A DNA stretch of 64,000 nucleotides from Chlorophyllum brunneum (lineage: Eukaryota; Basidiomycota; Agaricomycetes; Agaricales; Agaricaceae), in assembly GCA_963576785.1 (NCBI GenBank), contig OY756145.1:1240001-1304000 (forward strand). Direction: 5' to 3'. The notes below the pieces were generated by a model that had not been told where the DNA came from, searched no databases, and saw only the letters and a list, made by a program, of their open reading frames with translations. Positions 12,197 through 23,833 of the stretch are shown here, piece by piece; within the stretch, counting starts at the first letter, position 1; each line of letters opens with the position of its first letter. Both the position numbers and the translations under genes were made by a program.

Positions 12197-13592
12197 TCAT
12201 TGCTCCTTGACTTGTTACCACCACTATCACTTCTTCACTTCTCTTTCCTCATTGTACCATTTGTTTCTCGGGCTCTCTCTCATGGGCCCATGTCTTTTCT
12301 GAGCCTTTGCTGGCTGTAGGGGGGCAGTCTGGGTGGCAATGTTAGTTGGTCAATGGGTGGCACACCCTTGGTGAGGGCGATTAAAGGTAGGCATATCCCT
12401 ACCATTCATCTGACTGATACCTATATGAATAGATCGACAAGGTGGCCCCTTGGTAAAGGGTCTTAATGGCTGGGATACTGGCCACCTTGCTCGCTCATAC
12501 TTGCTGGGTTGCCAGTGGTGGCAGCCCTTCTATCAATCCAATGGTGTTGCAGTCCTGTATAGGATTCACATGGCAGTTTTAACCTCTGCTGCAGCTCAAG
12601 TCCAGCTAGCATCTCGAGGCTGGGTTATCCTGGCTGACAACAGATGTCTGGGCCTACCCCTAATTATGCTTGCACATTGGTGGGGAGCATGCTGAAAAAA
12701 GCCACCCTATTATACCCAAAAGAGACTGAAAGGATAAGGGACAGTAATAGGGGGTATAGAGGTGAAAACAAGCTGACCAAAAGGACAGGCCACCCCCCAC
12801 CAGTGTTGCCATACCTTTGGGAACCCCTCTGGGGGTAGTGCCTGGTCATTAGTAGGGATATGCCAAACTCTAGGACACTGGGCAAGTATAGGTCAATGTA
12901 GGAAAACTTGGGTTAATTGGTGCTTGTTCTGTGGATTGCTTAGTAACCCATTCTGCAGGTTGCTTATGTGATCCAATGTGAACACCACCCTGGTAGCGCC
13001 CCCTGTGAGATGGAGATCTCTGCCAGTATTAGCATGTGGATCCACACCCAAAGACAAGTTGCCTCCTCTGGGGGTAGGGCATAGCAAAAGCGGCTGCAGG
13101 GGAATAGGAAGCTAGTCCAGGGGTTGTGCCTTGGAGGTAAGCCTTTGTGGCCTCTGCCTGCCCAACTAGTGGACCATAGCAGGCTATTTACTGGGAGTGC
13201 ACTGGAAAAAGCCACCCAGTTACCGAGAAGGAGCAGTCTAGCTCAAGAGGTCTAGATCCTCTATTGATGGGTCTCCATCAACAATGGAGTGTACCCATTT
13301 AAGTTGATACTATGTAAGTAGTCTGGATTTGAAGTGGCAACATATGCTGCTTGTGGTGAGATCCTGTCCATGCACCATATAGGAAGGATACCTCAAGTGA
13401 ATGGCAGGCCAGTCCTCAGGGATACCACGCTCTCTCAGTAGTGGGGTGTCCACCCAAGCTAAAGGCTTTACCTCTTAGGAGGGAGGGGCAAAGTCCCTGC
13501 AACATAGCTGGATGCAACACCAATATGGGAGCCTGGGAACATACTGGGCATTCTATGGGCACATGTCGTCTCAAGATCCCCATCTCTGGGCT

Positions 13593-13628
13593 GCTAAGAG
13601 TTTGCCTGCAAGGGGCTCCATATACGGG
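13593..13628 (-). repeat. Right terminal inverted repeat of Rx2
   Basis: Read on the minus strand it starts CCCGTATATGGAGCCCC, the partner of the left repeat. The same end is present in Rx1 (8871) and, truncated, in Rx3 (14295). Confidence 0.7.
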
Positions 13629-14294
13629 CTTACCATGGTTCAAACTTCCTTGTTTTCAAGGACAGTAAGAACAAAGTTCTACAGCCAACGTACCTCCATA
13701 GAGGTTCTTAGCTTCCGTTCTTTCCCTCTCAGTCTATTGTGATGAGAGCAAACCATACTATCCTTGGGCATGCACCAACTGGCAAGTATTGCTCCCAGTT
13801 TCATTCCTTAGAGCCTATTGGCTACAAGTGTGGGACTCCTTTGGAAACTCGCACTCATATCTTGTGCTCTTGTCCTCTGTACAAGAGACATCGTGGCTTG
13901 CCAGTCTCTATTGACCAGCTTGTTAGTTTTCTTAAGTGTAATCCTTCTGCATTTGTGTTTAAGGCCAACACACCACTTGTGGGAGTTGGATAACACAGCG
14001 TGGCCCCTGCTAGCTTCCCATGTCTCTGACATGTGTAGAAGTTAATTGCAAATTGACACATACTCTCCTTAGGAAGGGGAGGTTAGGGGTTGCTTGCTTA
14101 TTTGGTCTAGGATTTGCGCATTCATGTATATTTCTGCGACCATTCACCCAGACCATCAACAGGTGGTCTAGTTTGGCCAGGGAGAGCCCATCCTTGTATA
14201 CTACCCTCTTTGTAGCCTACATGTCACAGTAGATACAGGTGGACTGTGATCGTGTACTACCTTAAACATGATGATTTAAAAAAAAAAAAAAAAA
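13629..14294 (+). mobile_element. LINE L5: 3' fragment with poly(A)
   Basis: It begins in the ORF2 C-terminal part (GSNFLVLKD-like region), reads through the zinc motif CGTPLETRTHILCSC (~13835-13875) to a stop at 13991-13993, then the 3' UTR and A(17) at 14278-14294. The family end CCTTAAACATGATGATTT precedes the tail. It is flanked by Rx sequence on both sides, in opposite orientations. Confidence 0.8.
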
Positions 14295-14523
14295 GTAGGC
14301 AAACTCCTAGCAGCCCAGAGATGGGGGTCTTGAGATGACATCTGCCCATAGAATGCCCAGCATGTTCCCAGGCTCCCATATTGGTGTCACACCTGGCCAT
14401 GTTGCAGGGACTTTGCCCCTCCCTCCTAAGAGGTAAAGCCTTTAGCTTGGGTGGACACCCCACTACTGAGAGAGTGCAGTATCCCTGAGGACTGGCCTGC
14501 CATTTACTTGAGGCATCCTTTCT
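14295..14523 (-). mobile_element. Rx3: minus-strand right-end fragment of the TIR element
   Basis: About 229 bp are the reverse complement of the Rx right end (13380-13610). The outer ~20 bases of the TIR are missing because the L5 poly(A) abuts it. The other side is cut by the D2 LTR. Confidence 0.7.
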
Positions 14524-15044
14524 TGTTAGAGTGTGCAAGTTGTGATCTGCACCAAGTTATAGATTGTGAGGTGATAGATTGATTGTGTTATGTGATAGGT
14601 TGAACTTAGACACCTGTGGACGTCTCAGAGGCTTCTCTAGTCTCTAACCATAGTCCACAGGTGAGTAGTACCTTGTACACTTATTCCATAGTCTCTAATA
14701 ATAGTCCACAGTCTCCAGAGATATCTGGTCACTTAATAGACTTATTTCTTGCTCTCTAGGACCGTTCAACAGTCCCACTGCATACTACCTTTATCAGGTT
14801 ATGGACCCCGAGCTTTAGAAGCAAGAAATTGGAGATTTATCCATAATTTATCCTAACCAACTCATTATCCTCTCCTTACCTCGAATTCTCTCCCTATCCT
14901 TTCACCAATACCATTACAAGTCCTCCACTATGTCTACTACATCCCACACCACCCCTACATGCTGTCAGTAATGCCCAACAACTGCTATTTGCAATTTCTG
15001 TACCAAGACTGGCCATGATATACTCAACTGCCATTATTACATTC
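14524..15044 (+). mobile_element. Copia D2: 5' LTR (14524-14796), leader and start of gag, cut by LINE L6
   Basis: The 273 bp LTR runs TGTTAGAG...CTTTATCA. It is followed by GGTTATGGACCC (14797-14808), one base different from the half-tRNA(iMet) primer site GGTTATGGGCCC used by copia-type elements. A short gag start follows, with a CNFCTKTGHDILNC zinc knuckle at ~14990-15031. The sequence stops at 15044 at the poly(T) of LINE L6. The same D/LINE junction is found in inverted orientation at 54182. Confidence 0.8.
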
Positions 15045-15336
15045 TTTTTTTTTTTTTTTTTTTTAAATCAACATGTTTAAGGTGGTGCGTGATCACATAC
15101 TATGACATGTAGAGTACAAAGGTAATGGTATTTGAAGACGGGCTCTCCCCTGGCTGAGCTAGACTGCCAATAGGCAGTCTGGGTGGACAGTTGTAGAAAC
15201 ACACATGAATGCATGAATCCTAGACCAGAATAATGAGCAACCCCTAGCCTCCCCTCCCTAAGGAGAGTATGCATTAATTTGTAATTAACCCCTACACATG
15301 CCAGAGACATGGGGAGCTAGCAGGGGCTGTGTCATG

Positions 15337-18300
15337 TTATCCAACTCCTACAAGCAGTCTGTTGGACTTAAATGCAAACACAAATGGATTGCGCTTAAGA
15401 AAAGATACCAACTGGTCAATAGAGACCAGAAGGCCACAATGTCTCTTGTACAAAGGACAAGAGCACAAGATATGAGTGTGGGTCTCCAAAGGAGCCCCAT
15501 ACTTGCAGCCAATAGGCTCTAGAGGATAAAACTGGGAGCAGTACTTGCCAGTTGGTGCATGCCCGAGAATAGCACAATTTGCTCTTGTCACAATGGACTG
15601 AGAGAGAAAAAAAGGAAGCCACAAACCTCTGTGACATGTAAATGCACCTCCTGATGAATGGACCATTTTGCTGAGGATGAAATGGACTAGAATGTGAGGG
15701 AACAGTCAGGACAATCCCTGGACCACTCTAACAAGAGATGACAAACAGCCAGGGAGTGTCCCTGGCCAGAATGTATAGACAGGTCAAGGGCTCGCTTGGC
15801 AGAACCAATCAAGTCTATAAAGACCATGATATGTACAGTCTCAGAAACTGCCACAGCAGTTCACAAAGCCATATAGATGGTGAAAAGTTCAGCATCTGGG
15901 GCTGTAACCTTGCCAACTGGGTGACATAACACATGAAGCAGACATGTCCCCCTATAAATGTGGGCAGCCAAAACTGCCTGGTAGTCCCCAATCAATAGCA
16001 GACTTGTGTCTGTTGCTGCCTAGACAACCTGTCTGTCCTTACAATACTCATGAAGAGTATTGTTGAGCAAATCCACTTGACAACCCACTGGGTTTCCACC
16101 AAGCAAGGCATCATATGTTTTAAAAGTCACCTGGGTCACATAGTGGTCCAGGAGATGAGAACCTAGTGATGCTTTGAGTACAAAGGGCTCAAACATTTCC
16201 ATTAATTCTGGCAAATGAGAGTTTGCCTCTGTAACTGGCCCCTTGACCTTAACTACCTGAGCAGGGTTCATGAGAGTGATAGATCTGAGGTATGGAACAC
16301 ACTCAGCAATATAGTGATGCCCCATAATGGAATGTACAGGATGATTCTCAGAAAGCATGGCAACCTTATGGACAGCTTAGATAGCTAACTTCTTGAGATG
16401 AAGATGGATGGGGATGAGGCCAGCTAGGTTTTCAGCTCTTCCAGTAGGGCTGGTGTGGAATGCACCAGTGATCCACAACATAGCTTTATGCTGCATAGTG
16501 TTAAGTTGCTTCAGAAGGGCCTTATTATGGGCACCTTCATAAAACCAGAGACAGAACCCATATATAGTGATAGGCACTACACACAAGTAGTAAAAAGTCC
16601 TCTTCTAGGCAGGAAGAAGGCCTCAAGATGAGGTACCAAGCATGCTCATGGCCTTGACTGTAGACAGAGACTTAGTAGTGTAATGTCAAACATGCTCTTT
16701 AAAAGTAAGAGCCCAATCGAAGAAAAAACCCAAGTACCTCCAATGGATCTTAGGGCATAAAGGAGTATCACCAGTATGGGGGGCATATCCCAAGTCCAGT
16801 GGTGGGTTGTCATCTCACCATTTATGGGAGAAATGAAATACTTCAGACTTGTTATGTTCAATGGCAAGCCCAAATGAGGTGGTCAAGTAATGTATAATCT
16901 AGTATGCTTGTCTAAGGCATACTAGGTTAGATTCCCAAGTTTTAGCCTGGGTGATGGCAAGGCCATCATCGACATATGAGAGCAAGGTACAACCACCTCC
17001 CTGTCATAAAGTTTCATGAAGGGGGCAAGATAAAGGCTGGAGAGGACAGGAGAGAGCAATAAGCCCTAACCTATCCCTACGTCTGCCTATCTGAGATCAG
17101 ACTTGTGGTCCCCCCACACATACTGTATAAAGCAGCTGACTAAATAAGAGGCAAAGAATCTACCCACACAGGAGTTGAATCCTTGCTTTAGCAATATTGC
17201 CAATAACATATTGTGATTGAGCAATGGAAAGACCTGAGCAATGTCAAAAGCAATAATGCTAGTCTTGAGGCCCTTTGCCCATTCTGCACAAACAATATGG
17301 GTTAGGAGCATCCCAGCATTATCAGTGGACCTCTGACAGATACTACTGAGCTGAGGTGAATGAAAAACTCCATATTTGACAGAGTCAAACTGGAGGTGAT
17401 TTGAGATCATCTTCTCGATAAGTTTGCTGAAGGTGTTCAGGAGCACAATGGGCCTGAATGCCTTGGGCATTGAGTAGGATGGCTTGCCTGGTTTCAGTAT
17501 AATAACTGACAAGCTTTCCTTGAAATGGGATGGCCAATGACCCACACACATGTAGGCATTAGCTATTCCAATGAATAACCAAAGGATATCAGGGTCCTCA
17601 GTGATCTCCTTGAGGTGGGTCCACATTACGTAGTCTGGCCCTGGTGTTAAAGGTGGGAATACAGAAGGGGATAGAAAGGGTAGAGGCAACACAAAGAGGA
17701 TGATAAAAAAGAGATGAGATACAGATACTGACACTGACACTAACACTAACACTGATATATAATGGGTAAAGGATTGATATTTGGGGGAGCTGGGGTGCTC
17801 CTTATATATGTACAGAGGGTGGTCTGTGCACTACCAAATTATGTGACTAACTATCTAAGGCTATCTAGGATAAGATGAGATAAACTAAATAAGATGAGAT
17901 AACACTAGATAAGCTCTGATAAGATGAGATAGCTGGTCAGCTCTAATACCTGGGGTGAACACACCCAAGCAAGTGCTCAGGGCATTCATCAGCTCTAAAG
18001 CCAAGAAATGGACCCACTCCTGTGTTAGAAGGCTCAGTAGCAGATCAAGGACAGAAATATCCACAGCTTGGCCAGAAGCCAAGTTGTAGGTACTGTGGAG
18101 TGCATCCCAGAGATCCAGGAGTGTGTGACATGGCTCTCCATTGTACTGGATAGACTCGCAGGGTAGAAGCTTCCATTTCTGGACCCATTCCATAAGGTCC
18201 CACAGTCACTTGTTGGAAGAAGCAATCTCCTTGATATGAGCATTAAAGAAGTTGCATTTAGCGTGCTTCTTAGCATGTCTAAAATTAGAGTAGTCATCAT

Positions 18301-18640
18301 GAGAACAAGTCTCACAATATCTCTCAAAAGTCTTGTAACATTCCTGGTTCCACCAAGGCTTAGAGTGGCAAGTGATCATGATGTCCACTGCATGGGCTTC
18401 CTAGGCAGTGGAAAAGGCCTCCACCATGGCATGAACCACAGTTTCAACCTTATCAGTAGTGGTAGGTTCCAGAAGCCTAGCAACTTCCCAGAGATCCTGG
18501 ATCACATCAGTAAGGAAGAGCACTACCTCTTTGCTACCATCATGTGGCAGGGTTTTCCTGTGAGTCTCCACAATTGTGGGTGTGACTGGAAGCATCAGAA
18601 CCAGCAGAATGTAGTCTGATGGGCCCCTAAGGGAGTAATC
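15337..18640 (-). pseudogene. L6 ORF2: endonuclease end, RT, RNase H, zinc motif (interrupted by E1)
   Basis: From right to left: endonuclease end (GPSDYILLVLMLPV; SDH has become SDY), WWNQECYKTFERYC linker, RT motifs KAFRPIVLLNTFSKLIEK (~17420-17475) and FDIAQVFPLLNHNM (~17210-17250), then the catalytic box YVDD at 16965-16976, which is intact here unlike in most sister copies. The rest of the RT and an eroded RNase H (to ~16020) follow, then a zinc end CKYGAPLETHTHILCSC with one Cys changed to Tyr (~15480). Stops and frameshifts are frequent after 17087. The E1 LTR splits it at 17645-17948. Confidence 0.85.
17645..17948 (-). mobile_element. Solo LTR E1 in LINE L6 (target duplication CCTGG)
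   Basis: A 304 bp insertion with TGTTAAAGG at one end and CTCTAATA at the other (CTAACA in sister copies, so one C-to-T). CCTGG lies on both sides (17640-17644 and 17949-17953), a 5 bp duplication as made by LTR integrases. Inside are a GACACT/AACACT hexamer tract (~17726-17752) and a TATATA box region (~17800). Copies E2-E4 are in other LINEs. No internal coding region, hence a solo LTR. The strand is nominal. Confidence 0.75.
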
Positions 18641-18665
18641 CAACCTAGGTCTATGGGAAATATGT

Positions 18666-18898
18666 TGTTACAACCTTAGTCTGAGACTCAGGTTGCAAGT
18701 CTTTGGATAAAGACAAGGAAGTAGAGAAGAGAGTAAGGGATGATACGATTGGTAAAGTGTAAGGAATATATCAAGTATTACTACACTTTATATACTAGTG
18801 GTACAAACTAAGAATAACGGAGCAGAGTAAAGGAGTCACAGGGGACAAGTAGAATGAGTCAGTAAGAGTACAGCCATAAGGGATGAAACAGATACATA
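18666..18898 (-). repeat. Gypsy A 3' LTR, second part (233 bp)
   Basis: It continues the LTR that starts at 26327 and was split by copia C at ACATA. The two parts together give 293 bp, the same length as the other three gypsy LTRs here. It holds the TATATAA box and the ACACTTTACCAA segment. Confidence 0.85.
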
Positions 18899-19470
18899 TG
18901 TTGAGGAAACGACCGTAACAAGTTGTTTGCTGGGGGCAGCAGTAAACGCAGTGGGAGAGAACGTAGGGTCTACTCACCAAGATAATAAGCTTCTATCTGA
19001 TACCTGTAGTAAGGTAGTTCAGATAGACAGATATTATTGATGAAGCGGTTAATGTCAGTTAAGTAGAGGTCAAAGTCGATAAGATCGATTGAGGTGTTGT
19101 ACTCAAAGAGATAGGCAATTGTGAAGAAGTTGTTCGATTGAACAAGATGCAGAACTTAGGTCTGCTACATGGGGTTTATATACATATTGTAACATAGACG
19201 AGTCATACTACATAAAATACTAGCATTGCATAGATTGTTCCTTATGACTCCCTTTAACTGCGGCGTAGTGCCTGCGGAGTACTGCGGAACGTAGTATCTA
19301 GTCATTGGTACTATGTAGAATAATCTATCAAGTACTTATGACTCTCATCGCATGCAGAGCAACTCATAGGAAGTTACTACGGAATGAAGTTACTGGAAAG
19401 TAACAGATCAGTCTATTATTATCATAATGGCTTCATAGTCTATTTCTAGAATATGTCCGAAACTTCAACA
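18899..19470 (-). repeat. Copia C 3' LTR
   Basis: 572 bp, TG...CA ends. The adjoining interior purine tract reads GAGCAAGGAGGAG in sense (19471-19483). Nearly identical to 25691-26262. Confidence 0.95.
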
Positions 19471-19504
19471 CTCCTCCTTGCTCTGTATTGATATAGAGTT
19501 TTAA

Positions 19505-22500
19505 TCATTCAAACGTCAAGCCAAGGCGAGGTCGGAATAGATTGAATTTAATTTTGTCTAAATTCTTTGTGAGAATATCGGCAGGATTTTCAGTGCCTTT
19601 CACAGAGAATATTTCAATCTTTCTGTCTTCTACCAAATCACGGATGTAATGGTATTTGACGTCGACGTGTTTTGATCGTTTTTCTGTTACTGGATTCTTG
19701 GCCCAAAATATTGAACCCTCATTATCACCGAAGAGATAAGGGGCTAATGATTGGATACCAATTTCTTCTAACAAATTGACAGTCCAAACAAGTTGTCAAC
19801 TGCAATCTGACAAAGCCATATATTTGGCTTCAGTGGAAGATAATGCAACAGTTTTCTGTTTCCTACTTAACCAAGTGATAGCTCCGCTGGCTGACAAACA
19901 GAAATATCCAGTTACAGATTTACGACTAATTGGATCACCAGCCCAATCAGAGTCAGAAAAGGCATTCAGGCCTTGCATAGAACTTCCATTATAGGTAATT
20001 CTATATTTGCGAGTAGCATTAAGATACTTTAACAAATGTAAGCCTGCATTATAATGCACTTTAGTTGGATTGGTCATATGTTGTGATAATTTGACAGTGG
20101 CAAAAGCTATGTCGGGCTGACTGCCTATCATTAGATACATAACTGATCCTACTAACTGTTGATACCTCTTTATGAAGTCAGGTGTCACTTTTCCTGTATT
20201 GGATTCGAAGATAAATCCATTTGGTAATGGTATTTCTTCTTTTCCAATTATATTAAATCGATCAAGAACTTTTCCTAGATAATCCATTTGGTCTAGGGTG
20301 ATTGATCGGTTTATAGGATTTCGCGAGATTTTCATACCAAGGAACTCTTTGGTTGGACCAAGGTCTCGGCATTCCCATTTCTTCATAAAGAGTGCTCGCT
20401 TCTCATGTAGAAGTCTAGAGCCTCTAATTCCGATGAACATTGAGTCATCTACATAGACCAGAGCTATAATAAGCTCTTTGGTTTCAGGGTTGTAGTAATA
20501 ATAGACTCCAGCATCTAGTTTGGATCGGACAAATCCTAGGTCGGTCATTGACTTAGTCAATTCCTTCCACCATTGTTGTCCAGATTGCTTTAATCCATAA
20601 ATGGCTCGGTTTAATTTCCAAACCAAATTACCACGACCTGTATTGAAACCTTCTGGAAGTTCCATATAGAGTTCTTCATCCAGTTTTCCGTAGATATAAG
20701 CAGTTTTAACATCTAAACTGAGCATCTCCCAATCATTGAGGGCAGCGACTGCAAATATGAGTCGTGCTGTCTCATAACGGACTACTGGTGAAAATAGTTC
20801 ATCGTAATTGATTCCCTCTATCTGAGAGAATCCTTTTGCTACTAGTCGAGCATGGTATCGACCGTCTGACTTGGGTGTAAAGACCCATCTATTTTTGACA
20901 GCTTTTCTTCCAGGCGGAAGTTTAGCTAAGTCATAAACATGTCTTTCTTTGAGTGATTTTAACTCTTCTAAGCATGCTTTCCACCATTTAGATTTCTCTT
21001 CTGATGGTAGTCGATTTAGATCCTTGAAAGAAATAGGAACTAATGGAGATTCGACTTTTTGAGCACACAGATAATCAATCATCCCTACTCCTCCTTCTCT
21101 GCATAAGTCTTCTAATATAGAAGCTTCATGCTGAGAACATCTATCGATTATTCCAGGTTTGGAAGCCTCTGATCGAATTTGTCTAACAAGTCTACTTGTA
21201 GAACTTGTTAATTTCGACTTAGGAGGTTGGAACATCTCATAGTCCTGGAGTATTTTGGTCGGATGCTTTGTAGAACCATAGAAGTTTCCTGGATGTTCAG
21301 GTACTCTTCTGGTTCTTTGCGGTCTCTGAGGTATTTCAGGAACCAGTATTTGATCCGAGTGACCTTGTGGTACAGAAGGACCAGCATCCCGATCATCTTC
21401 GACAGGGGTATAGGGTATGAATGGTTGTACATCCGGATCATCTCTTAGAGAAGGCGGATGGTTCGAACCTTCAGGGTGATTAGGTGGATCAGCATAAGAT
21501 AATCCATCACTGTCATCATCTTCTGGTGTTTGTGCTTCTCTTGTTGGAAAGAGAATATTTTGCACAATACCATCCCACTCCTCCTGAACATCGGTATCGA
21601 TATTCAGTGCTTTTCCCTTTCCTTTATTCTTTTTAGGTTCAGGGAAAGGAGTTGGAATTCGTCCATGTACAGATCTGTAAGTCCTTTCTTCCGGAGAACT
21701 TCCGGTAGAAGTTCGGGGAATAGGGCTTGGTGGTTTATCAATAGGTAAACCAGTAGATGGATCTGGAGCATGGAAGACAATAACTTCCAAAGGTGTACTT
21801 CGAGAAGTAGAAGATGATGGTTGGTTCATCCGTTCTTCTCGCTTCTTCCCAACACATTTAGGGAAGTGTTCTTCGCTGAATACGGCTGTTGGAGATGTAT
21901 AGATTACATTCCCATTTAGGTGCCTCATGAAACGATAATTTTTCCTGTCTGATGTCCAACCAAGGAAAATCATGAGTTCTGACTTCGCTGTCAGTTTATT
22001 GTCTCTTATCTCTTTTGGGAGAAAGACATAAGCACCGCAGCCAAAGACTCTCTCTTTGGAGATGTCTGGAATCTTCTGATTCAACACTTCATAAGGTGTT
22101 TTCCACATGAGCCATGATACCGGTGTTTTATTATAGATATGTATCGCATGATCTATAGAAAACTCCCACCAACCATCAGGAATACAAGCATGATGCCGCA
22201 TGGCTTCTGCTTTATCCATGAGAGTTCGGTTCAAGCGTTCCGCTCGACCATTTTGTTGGTGTATGTGCGGTGCACTGGTCTCATGTATGATCCCTAATGA
22301 GCGCAAATGAGATTGCAACTCGTCAGTTGCATACTCTCCTCCTCTATCAGTGCAGAGATATTTTAATTTAGTCTCGTATTGAGTCTGAATTAAGGCAATG
22401 AAATTTTTCATTTCTTCTGCTGCTTCTGATTTCTTATGGAGGAAGCGAATCCATCCATGAGAGGAAAAGTCGTCCATTATGGTCATGACCCATTTAAATT

Positions 22501-23764
22501 TATGGTAAGAAAGAATCGGAAGTTCAACTAAATCCGAGTGTATTCTTTCAAATGGACGCTTTGCGCGTGTAGGGTTCTCTCTAAAGGGTTTCTGGTGCAT
22601 CTTTCCCTTGGCACAACCGTCACAGACTGGCTTTTGCTCGGGAATCCACACTGGAGTAAACCCAATCGTATTTTTCTCAAAGTGATTGAGGATACGATTA
22701 GAGGGATGTCCTAATCTCGCATGTACAACTTTGTAGCCAACGATCGGATCCGCAGTCATAGCTGCTTGTTCCGAATGTACAATTTTTGTATTAACAAAAT
22801 GTAAAGTAGTGTTGCGACTTGCTGAAGGATATGCTTGAAGAATAGCATTTCCTTCGCTATCAACTACTACTGATTCGTTGGCATCTGTTCTAACAGTTTT
22901 GCCATCCTGGCATAACTGTCCCACTGACATTAGTCATTCAGAGGTTCCTTTTAGAAGGAAGACTGGATATATTAATATCTGCGTTGGTTGAACGCTGTCA
23001 GTCTTTCTGTTATAGACTCTATGCTTAAGCATAACTGCGCCAAGACCAACCGCATTAAGGTAGGGGCTTTGTGCTCCTACAGTCTTAATTGGGATCGAAA
23101 CTTCGAGTTCTTCGAAGTTGATAAAGTCTTCCGCATAAGGGGTATAATGACATGATGCCCCTGAGTCTAATAACCATACGTCACTATATTCTTCTAGTGG
23201 CGTTATGCTTTGATCATTATTTCGCGATCGAGATCTAAATTGATCTGGTACTCTTAAATACTGATCGGGCATACGCGTGGAGAAACAAGAAAATTGAGAA
23301 GTGTTAAAACACTTCTCATTCATCGATTCGCACAAAGAAAATACATGATGATGGGATCCTAAAGATCCCGATTGCGTATTTACATGCCCGGTCCCCGACG
23401 TCCTTTCCCCTTGCCCTTGCCTTTCTTCTTGCGAAGACGGCCGGTCGGCATATTGGTGACAGGACTGTGTATCAGGGTTAGTAAGAGTATCTGAGATCGA
23501 ATTGATCACATACCCAGCTTCTCCCTTCTTCTTGAAGTTGCTCCCATAGTCGGTCGACGAGAGTCCGAGTGACACCTCAGATTGAGGTGCCGAAGCAAAT
23601 GGTTCGGACTTCGGAGACTTTGGGAGAGGCCCAGAAGAGGGTCCTGCGACGTTTGCAGGGTTCCTGGGGTCGCGGATGTCGTAGGCGACATCCTGAGCCG
23701 GTGCCATGAGGTCGTCGACCTCCTTCTCGCTCTCAAGCCGTTTGAAGGCTTCATCTACCAACAC
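19505..23764 (-). pseudogene. Copia C pol: protease, integrase, RT, RNase H (TGA stops at 22934 and 19796)
   Basis: This polyprotein part releases gag, integrates the DNA copy and reverse transcribes the RNA. Domains in order: protease WLLDSGASCHYT (~23165), GAG-pre-integrase zinc region HARLGHPS...CDGCAKGKMH, integrase core with HSDLVELP, CTDRGGEYATDE and QQNGRAERLNRTLMDKAEA (D, D, E), a Pro/Ser-rich linker with a Lys-rich KKNKGKGKAL segment, RT with VKNRWVFTPKSDG, LSLDVKTAYIYGKLDEELYM and intact YVDD (~20450), and RNase H with FSDSDWAGD, LSSTEAKYMALSDC and KHVDVKYHYIRD. A 1,044-codon open stretch covers protease end to RNase H. Two in-frame TGA codons (22934-22936 and 19796-19798) are the only lesions. 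All catalytic residues I can check are present. Confidence 0.95.
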
Positions 23765-23833
23765 TGAAAGTGTGGCAGGATGCCTATCAGCGGTCTTGTT
23801 CTTCTGAGTAAGAGAGTATCTCTTACTTTGGAA

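Larger units (their letters stand above)
12161..13628 (+). mobile_element. Rx2: full-length TIR element, no transposase
   Basis: A 1,468 bp unit is bounded by ~36 bp imperfect terminal inverted repeats (12161-12196 and 13593-13628). No ORF in it resembles a transposase; the longest frames are ~80 codons and lack recognisable motifs. Partial copies sit at 8641-8871, 14295-14523 and 50011-50335/50881-51008, so it is a repeat family of the locus. The TIRs and lack of coding suggest a non-autonomous DNA transposon. I could not find a target duplication (flanks TGGA and CTTA), and the flanking LINE pieces are from different copies, so the borders may be rearranged. Superfamily not assigned. Confidence 0.6.
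15045..18662 (-). mobile_element. LINE L6, 3' part (minus), poly(A) tail at 15045-15064
   Basis: This is the 3' two thirds of a LINE whose 5' part resumes at 41161 after 22.5 kb of nested elements. The two parts join at the sequence GGTCTATGGGAAATAGACAG, which is continuous in LINE L15 (59750s, other strand). It includes the 3' UTR, zinc motif, RNase H, RT, a solo LTR (E1) inserted between linker and RT, and the endonuclease end. With the 5' part this is the most complete LINE of the window, ~5.4 kb without inserts. Confidence 0.85.

Noticed and set aside
12151..13640. Target duplication for Rx2
   Set aside because: I compared up to eight bases on each side and found no match.
12450..13668. 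Small frames of 60-80 codons inside Rx2 as transposase remnants
   Set aside because: No motif, different frames in other Rx copies, and low-complexity composition.
21227..21448. Plus-strand frames opposite copia C pol and opposite the gypsy genes
   Set aside because: They are shadows of strong pol and gag frames with catalytic motifs on the other strand.
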